From NCBI GenBank assembly GCA_020726505.1, contig JAHLEZ010000011.1, forward strand, positions 1,054,001 to 1,118,000: 64,000 nucleotides of DNA, read 5' to 3'. Below the pieces are notes generated by a model. It did no database searches. It was not told the DNA's origin and saw only the letters and a list, made by a program, of their open reading frames with translations. Made by a program: the position numbers and the translations under genes. Positions 59,861 through 64,000 of the stretch are shown piece after piece. The stretch's first letter is position 1, and every line of letters starts with the position of its first letter. The DNA is from Leptodontidium sp. MPI-SDFR-AT-0119. Its lineage: Eukaryota > Ascomycota > Leotiomycetes > Helotiales > Leptodontidiaceae.

Positions 59861-62800
59861 TTAGAAACTAAACAGGCCACTCCGTCTCTTTCCAAGTGGG
59901 TAGACGATTAAAGCACTGAGGAACAACCCGACCGTGATACCAATAGCAACTTGAATCATGCTAAAGCCCACGTTGAATACTATTGAGTTCAAATCTCCAG
60001 CATTAGTCACAGACACCTATGAGTGGTAATGTCAGCAATGATCCATAAACCACTTTCAGATCCTCCAAATGGTCTGGTAAATGATAGAAGGTAGCAGCTA
60101 AATAGGGGAATATCCCGTACTATCACTGACAAAAGAAATACCCGGAGGCGGAAGAACAAACCGCCATAGGCAATGTCAGATAGAGCCTCTGCCCTGTTGC
60201 ATGAAACTTGAGAAAAGGGTGGCCGAGGCCGTCATGAATACTTACAGTACTGGTAAGATTACCACTTAATTTGGCCGTGCCGTTCGAATAGGTCGTGGTG
60301 TTGGTGATTTGATCAGCAGTACTGAGACCAGCCAACAGAGAGCCTGATGCAGCGAGACCTGAAGGGACTTGCACAAAAATAGCAGGCAGGAGAGCAGCTG
60401 CGGCCACTCCATGCCGAAGGCGAGAGTAAAGGTTCCCTAGAACTCCCACGGCTAGAGCTCCGAAAGTGTTCGATATTTGCGCGGATGAAGGGAATTTCTT
60501 TGCGCTGTTGAGGAGTTAGTACATTGTATCTTTGAATGTCTCGGCGCCTTTCGTGACATGTTGAGGCCTAGATCACTAGATGCCAGACTATGCACCCGAA
60601 GTCCTTCCAATGTCAGAATGGAATAGTCTTACCTGAAGAAATTAACGACATAACCAGCAAATGCAATTATTAGCATGACTGGCATTTGTTTCCACTTTGC
60701 TTGGTTGATAATGCACAAGCAGAGAGTAAACAGGACAACGAATGGCCATTTATAGAAATCGCCGAGCTGATTCGAGCATGTCGTTTGACTGCTAGCATTG
60801 GCATCCAACAGGCCATAGAATGCGGTGCCAATAGTGATGCCAAAGCCCAGAAAAAGCGAATAAATTATAGCGTAGACCATTCGAACTGAGCCCGCGACCA
60901 TTGAGCGTGATTGTAACTCGAGAGATCCGCAGAGAACCATGTACCCAGGAAGGATGAGGGCAATGGAAGACTGTGCAAGTGCAGAGAAGCAGAAGAGGTT
61001 TCCACCACGGATTGATCCAAAGGCACGAGCCAAAAATGAAGTCAAAACTGCCGCCGAGATCTCAAAAACGTTGCTGTATAATTCTGATCGAGGGGCAACG
61101 ATCAGTTGCAAAAATCCAAGAATTGACCCAAGCAGAAATGCAATTGGCATATCAATGAGTCGTGCTTGGAAAGCTATTTTTCATGTTAGTACTGCTGATG
61201 GTAAAGAATACTAAAAGAAATCGGGTGTGAATAATGTCCTCGTCGTTTTTCCAACACAAGACTTTGGGGCGGCCAAGAGTAAATGATGTTAAAAACTTAC
61301 CAAAGGGACCAACAGAAGCACTAGCACAACCGTAGACAAAAACGAGGAACCATGGGTGGTTCTTTGGTTTGTTGGTAATGATGATATCCAGTCTTTGTGT
61401 AGCTTCTTCTACGCCAATCACGTCGTGTACAACTTCCTAAAATAATGTGTCAGATCTGTATTCGACAAGAATGATAGGAGTTAATACCTTGTAAATCTCA
61501 TGAATATCCTTCAACTTGCCCAAGTCTACACCTTGCGGCGCCTTGACCAACTTAACTTCGGTAGTGTGGGTAGAAACATCGTCGAATGAGATAATCATGC
61601 ACCCAGGAATGTATAGGAATTGGCCATCAATTTCCAAGACACGTGCGGACATCTTCATGTACTCCTCAAGCCGATGTGTGGGAGCACCGTACGACATTAG
61701 GGCTCGACATAGCTTCAGGAGGTATCGTTGTCTGCTGAGTGTCTCGGCAATATGAACTGTAATTCTGATTTCATCTTCGAGTCGGGGTTTGCCACCGATC
61801 GTCCTCTTCGCAGTTTCAAGAAGCCGACCGCTGTGTGGCTTCTTTCCCATTCCAGGACGGTTCTTTTTCGGAGTTGTCGCTCCACCTTGGGCACCCAGAA
61901 TGGCTGAAGCTTCTATCAATCCGGCTAGAGTGTCATGAGACTGATTCTTGTGGTTATACCATTTCGCGTGTTTCGTCCGTGGCGTATTCATTCCCGAGGA
62001 GCCTGTTCCATTTTGAGAGGGACTTCCCGTACCTGGGGAAGCATCACTTCCTCTTCTTGACTGCGCCCCTTGAGGAGCATTGTACAATTTTAGGAGAGAG
62101 GACAAAACGCCGCCTCGATATTGCGCGGGCCGTGGAACATAGTCGTCCTCATGCTGCTCGTCGGTTGGCGTGACCTGACCAGAGACAAGGCCGGGAGTTG
62201 GCGTTCGCCAGGATTCCCCATTGATTTTCCTTGTATGGGCTCGAACCAATTTGTGGGCTTCAGTGCTACTTGACCCTTGGTTCTTCTCGTGCTGCTTGTC
62301 AAGGCTGTCATCGTCACTTTCTGTTGAAATGTTAGCACCTTCATTTGCTCAATGTCCCACGATCTAGCAGAGACATCGGCATTTCAATCAAAACAAAAAG
62401 AATCCTAGGAATCTGGAGATGCACTGACCTGCTCCATCGTAAGTTCGCCGACTGTCCATGTCTGTAAGAGGGATATCGTCAATTCGAACTGGGTAAATCC
62501 CCGTCCTAGTTCGTCGAGGTCGAGCTGCTTCATCCTCAGTTTCCTCCTCCAAGCTGGTCCGTCTTGATGCTGGCGCCGAATGACTCCCAACCAAGGATGC
62601 GACCCTTTGTGCTCTCTCCTGGGCAGCCAAAGCAGAAAATGTCTTTTCATTGAACTCGCTCACATCCTCAAAGTTCTCCCCAAAGCTCGAATTGTTCCTC
62701 ACTAGGCTCGGCCGAGGTCTAAACACCGAGCTTCCAGCAGGAGGATCTTCAAATGGATTATCCTTCTCGGTTTCGGGGGTTCTCCTTAGCAAGCTAGCTG

Positions 62801-63113
62801 CACTGCTGTTCCGTGAATGGGCTGGGCTTTGTCTGATCTTTTCCGGTGCAGCTGTTGGAAGTGGTTCTGAGAGTTGTGGAATCGAGCCTCTTCGCAACGG
62901 AAATATAGATTTCTGATTCTCGGTATCATTGGCCTCGCTGTGACTATTAAACCGTACCCTGCTCTTCTTATGCACATGTGATGCGGTTCCTCCAGCACTT
63001 GAAGGTCTGCTTGGATTGGCGCTCGTGTCTTGGCTGGGTTCCTCAGAGGAAAGTTCGATATATTCATGACTTGGACAGCCGCTTTCACTGGCAGTCAGGT
63101 ATTCGCTCGACAT
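59861..63113 (-). CDS. PRM10: Prm10/ThrE-family multi-pass membrane transporter
   Basis: Six exons (62429-63113, 61488-62320, 61301-61436, 60633-61173, 60246-60504, 59861-60016) give 869 aa. The first 380 residues are disordered and Ser/Arg/Glu-rich. A soluble ThrE-type domain follows (LSRQRYLLKLCRALMSYGAPTHRLEEY; DGQFLYIPGCMIISFDDVS). Then come about ten membrane segments, with family blocks VYGCASASVGPF, LARAFGSIRGGNLFCFSALAQSSIALILPGY (core SALAQSSIALILPGYMVLCG) and the C-terminal FNVGFSMIQVAIGITVGLFLSALIVYPLGKRR. This is the DUF1212/ThrE plus DUF3815 arrangement of yeast pheromone-regulated membrane protein 10. Bacterial members export threonine/serine; the fungal substrate is not established. 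The exon 5-6 join (SGNLTST|VSVTNAG) spans a long intron of about 229 nt. Confidence 0.92.
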
Positions 63114-64000
63114 AATGACTATACGGTGAGGTCAGAGTCCTCAAAGTATATTCGTCTATCGCTCTTGGGCCGTATGCGATTTTCCGAGTAAAAGATATAA
63201 ACAATTGAAAACAGTCGAGTGTTAAAAGTCGTCGTGGCGGGGTACGAAGTAGGGAGACGCGAAGTGGGATTAGGATGATGCAGTGCAGCCACCACCAGGC
63301 TAGGGTCCAAAAGCCTCCCGTAGCCTCACCTCACTTGAAAAGTCGAGCCAGGCTAACTGAGTCGCCTGGGAAAAGTCTTCCACGACCGACACCACGCCAC
63401 TGATAAGAAAAAGGTCCGAGGTGATTAGAAAGCCGAGCCGGTGCGAAGACGGAATGTTGGGAAGAAATAATAAGAGTTTGAAAAAGCTCGGGTTCGAGGC
63501 AGCTGAAAAATACTATAATAAAGAGAAGAAAGAAAGAAGCCAGGTCAAAGACAGCCCAGAGCAGTGAGGGGGGTTGGGCTATTCATACCATGGGCGAAGT
63601 GGATTCTTACTTGCAGCATCCGTCTGAATAGAAACGCAACGAACTAGGGAGGTAGCTTTCTGGGTAAGGTAAGTTTCCACTCTTAGATCAAGGGAAGGCG
63701 CAACCTCCGGAAGGCTGGCTGAGGAGGTGTCTCTGTTGTCCCAAGAAGTCCGATCGATCTTCCCTGACTCTTGTCAAGCAAACACGAGCAGGACAACGGC
63801 ACGGCCTTTCTAATCCCACCATCACATCATCCATCCTTATCAGCGATATAGCCTGAATAGCGCCCGGAAACACTGCCGAAATAGTATCACGGGCTCCTCT
63901 TGCCATGTCCTAGCGATAGAAGCAGGTCCAGACATTTCTTGTGATGGACGTGATATGGTAATTCCTGCTAGAAAACTGGATACTTGGCACTAAAACGATC
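63114..64000. other. Right-end intergenic region
   Basis: About 890 nt. It should hold the promoter and 5' leader of the Prm10-like gene. A 72-aa minus ORF (63688-63906) lacks a motif. The next gene is outside the window. Confidence 0.6.

Overview
The window is nuclear DNA of a filamentous ascomycete (Pezizomycotina). The evidence is many short introns (about 45-150 nt) with GTAAGT-type donors, a Zn2Cys6 regulator, a HET-domain gene, an ascomycete laccase, an STE2 pheromone receptor and an indoleamine 2,3-dioxygenase. Protein style is compatible with Leotiomycetes, but no marker here fixes the class. About 22 protein-coding genes are supported. Exon structures were built by hand: every quoted splice set keeps the reading frame and joins recognisable family motifs. 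No tRNA, rRNA, transposon or CRISPR array was seen.

Layout. Bases 1-9579 are gene-poor, with many simple repeats and pyrimidine tracts; the one convincing gene is an 84-aa cysteine-containing protein (3858-4112, minus). From 9580 to 17946 lies an apparent L-rhamnose catabolic group: a Zn2Cys6 regulator (minus) divergent from L-rhamnonate dehydratase (plus), then L-rhamnose 1-dehydrogenase (plus). Next come a TPR/F-box/LRR protein resembling Dia2/Pof3, a HET gene with a one-base frameshift, and a small membrane-protein ORF with a second frameshift in a poly-T run (18261-23594). Then indoleamine 2,3-dioxygenase, ESCRT-I Vps23, a 728-aa disordered basic protein and the alpha-pheromone receptor Ste2 (24047-31910). 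Two secreted hydrolases follow: a 13-exon PhoD-type phosphatase and a type-B carboxylesterase. After these are an F-box protein, a small single-pass membrane protein with a tandem repeat running out of its 3' end, a MetE-like protein with an 11-nt exon, and an AKR7-type aldo/keto reductase. A laccase stands alone between two large gaps (50109-52308). The right end carries trafficking genes (Sso1 t-SNARE, Erv41, dynactin p25), a VOC-fold protein with a hydrophobic tail, and a Prm10/ThrE-family transporter.

How genes may work together. Only the rhamnose group looks like a functional cluster: the two enzymes do steps 1 and 3 of the fungal non-phosphorylated L-rhamnose pathway, and the divergent regulator is a candidate for controlling them. 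The lactonase and aldolase steps are not in the window. The other neighbours look like ordinary mixed fungal gene order.
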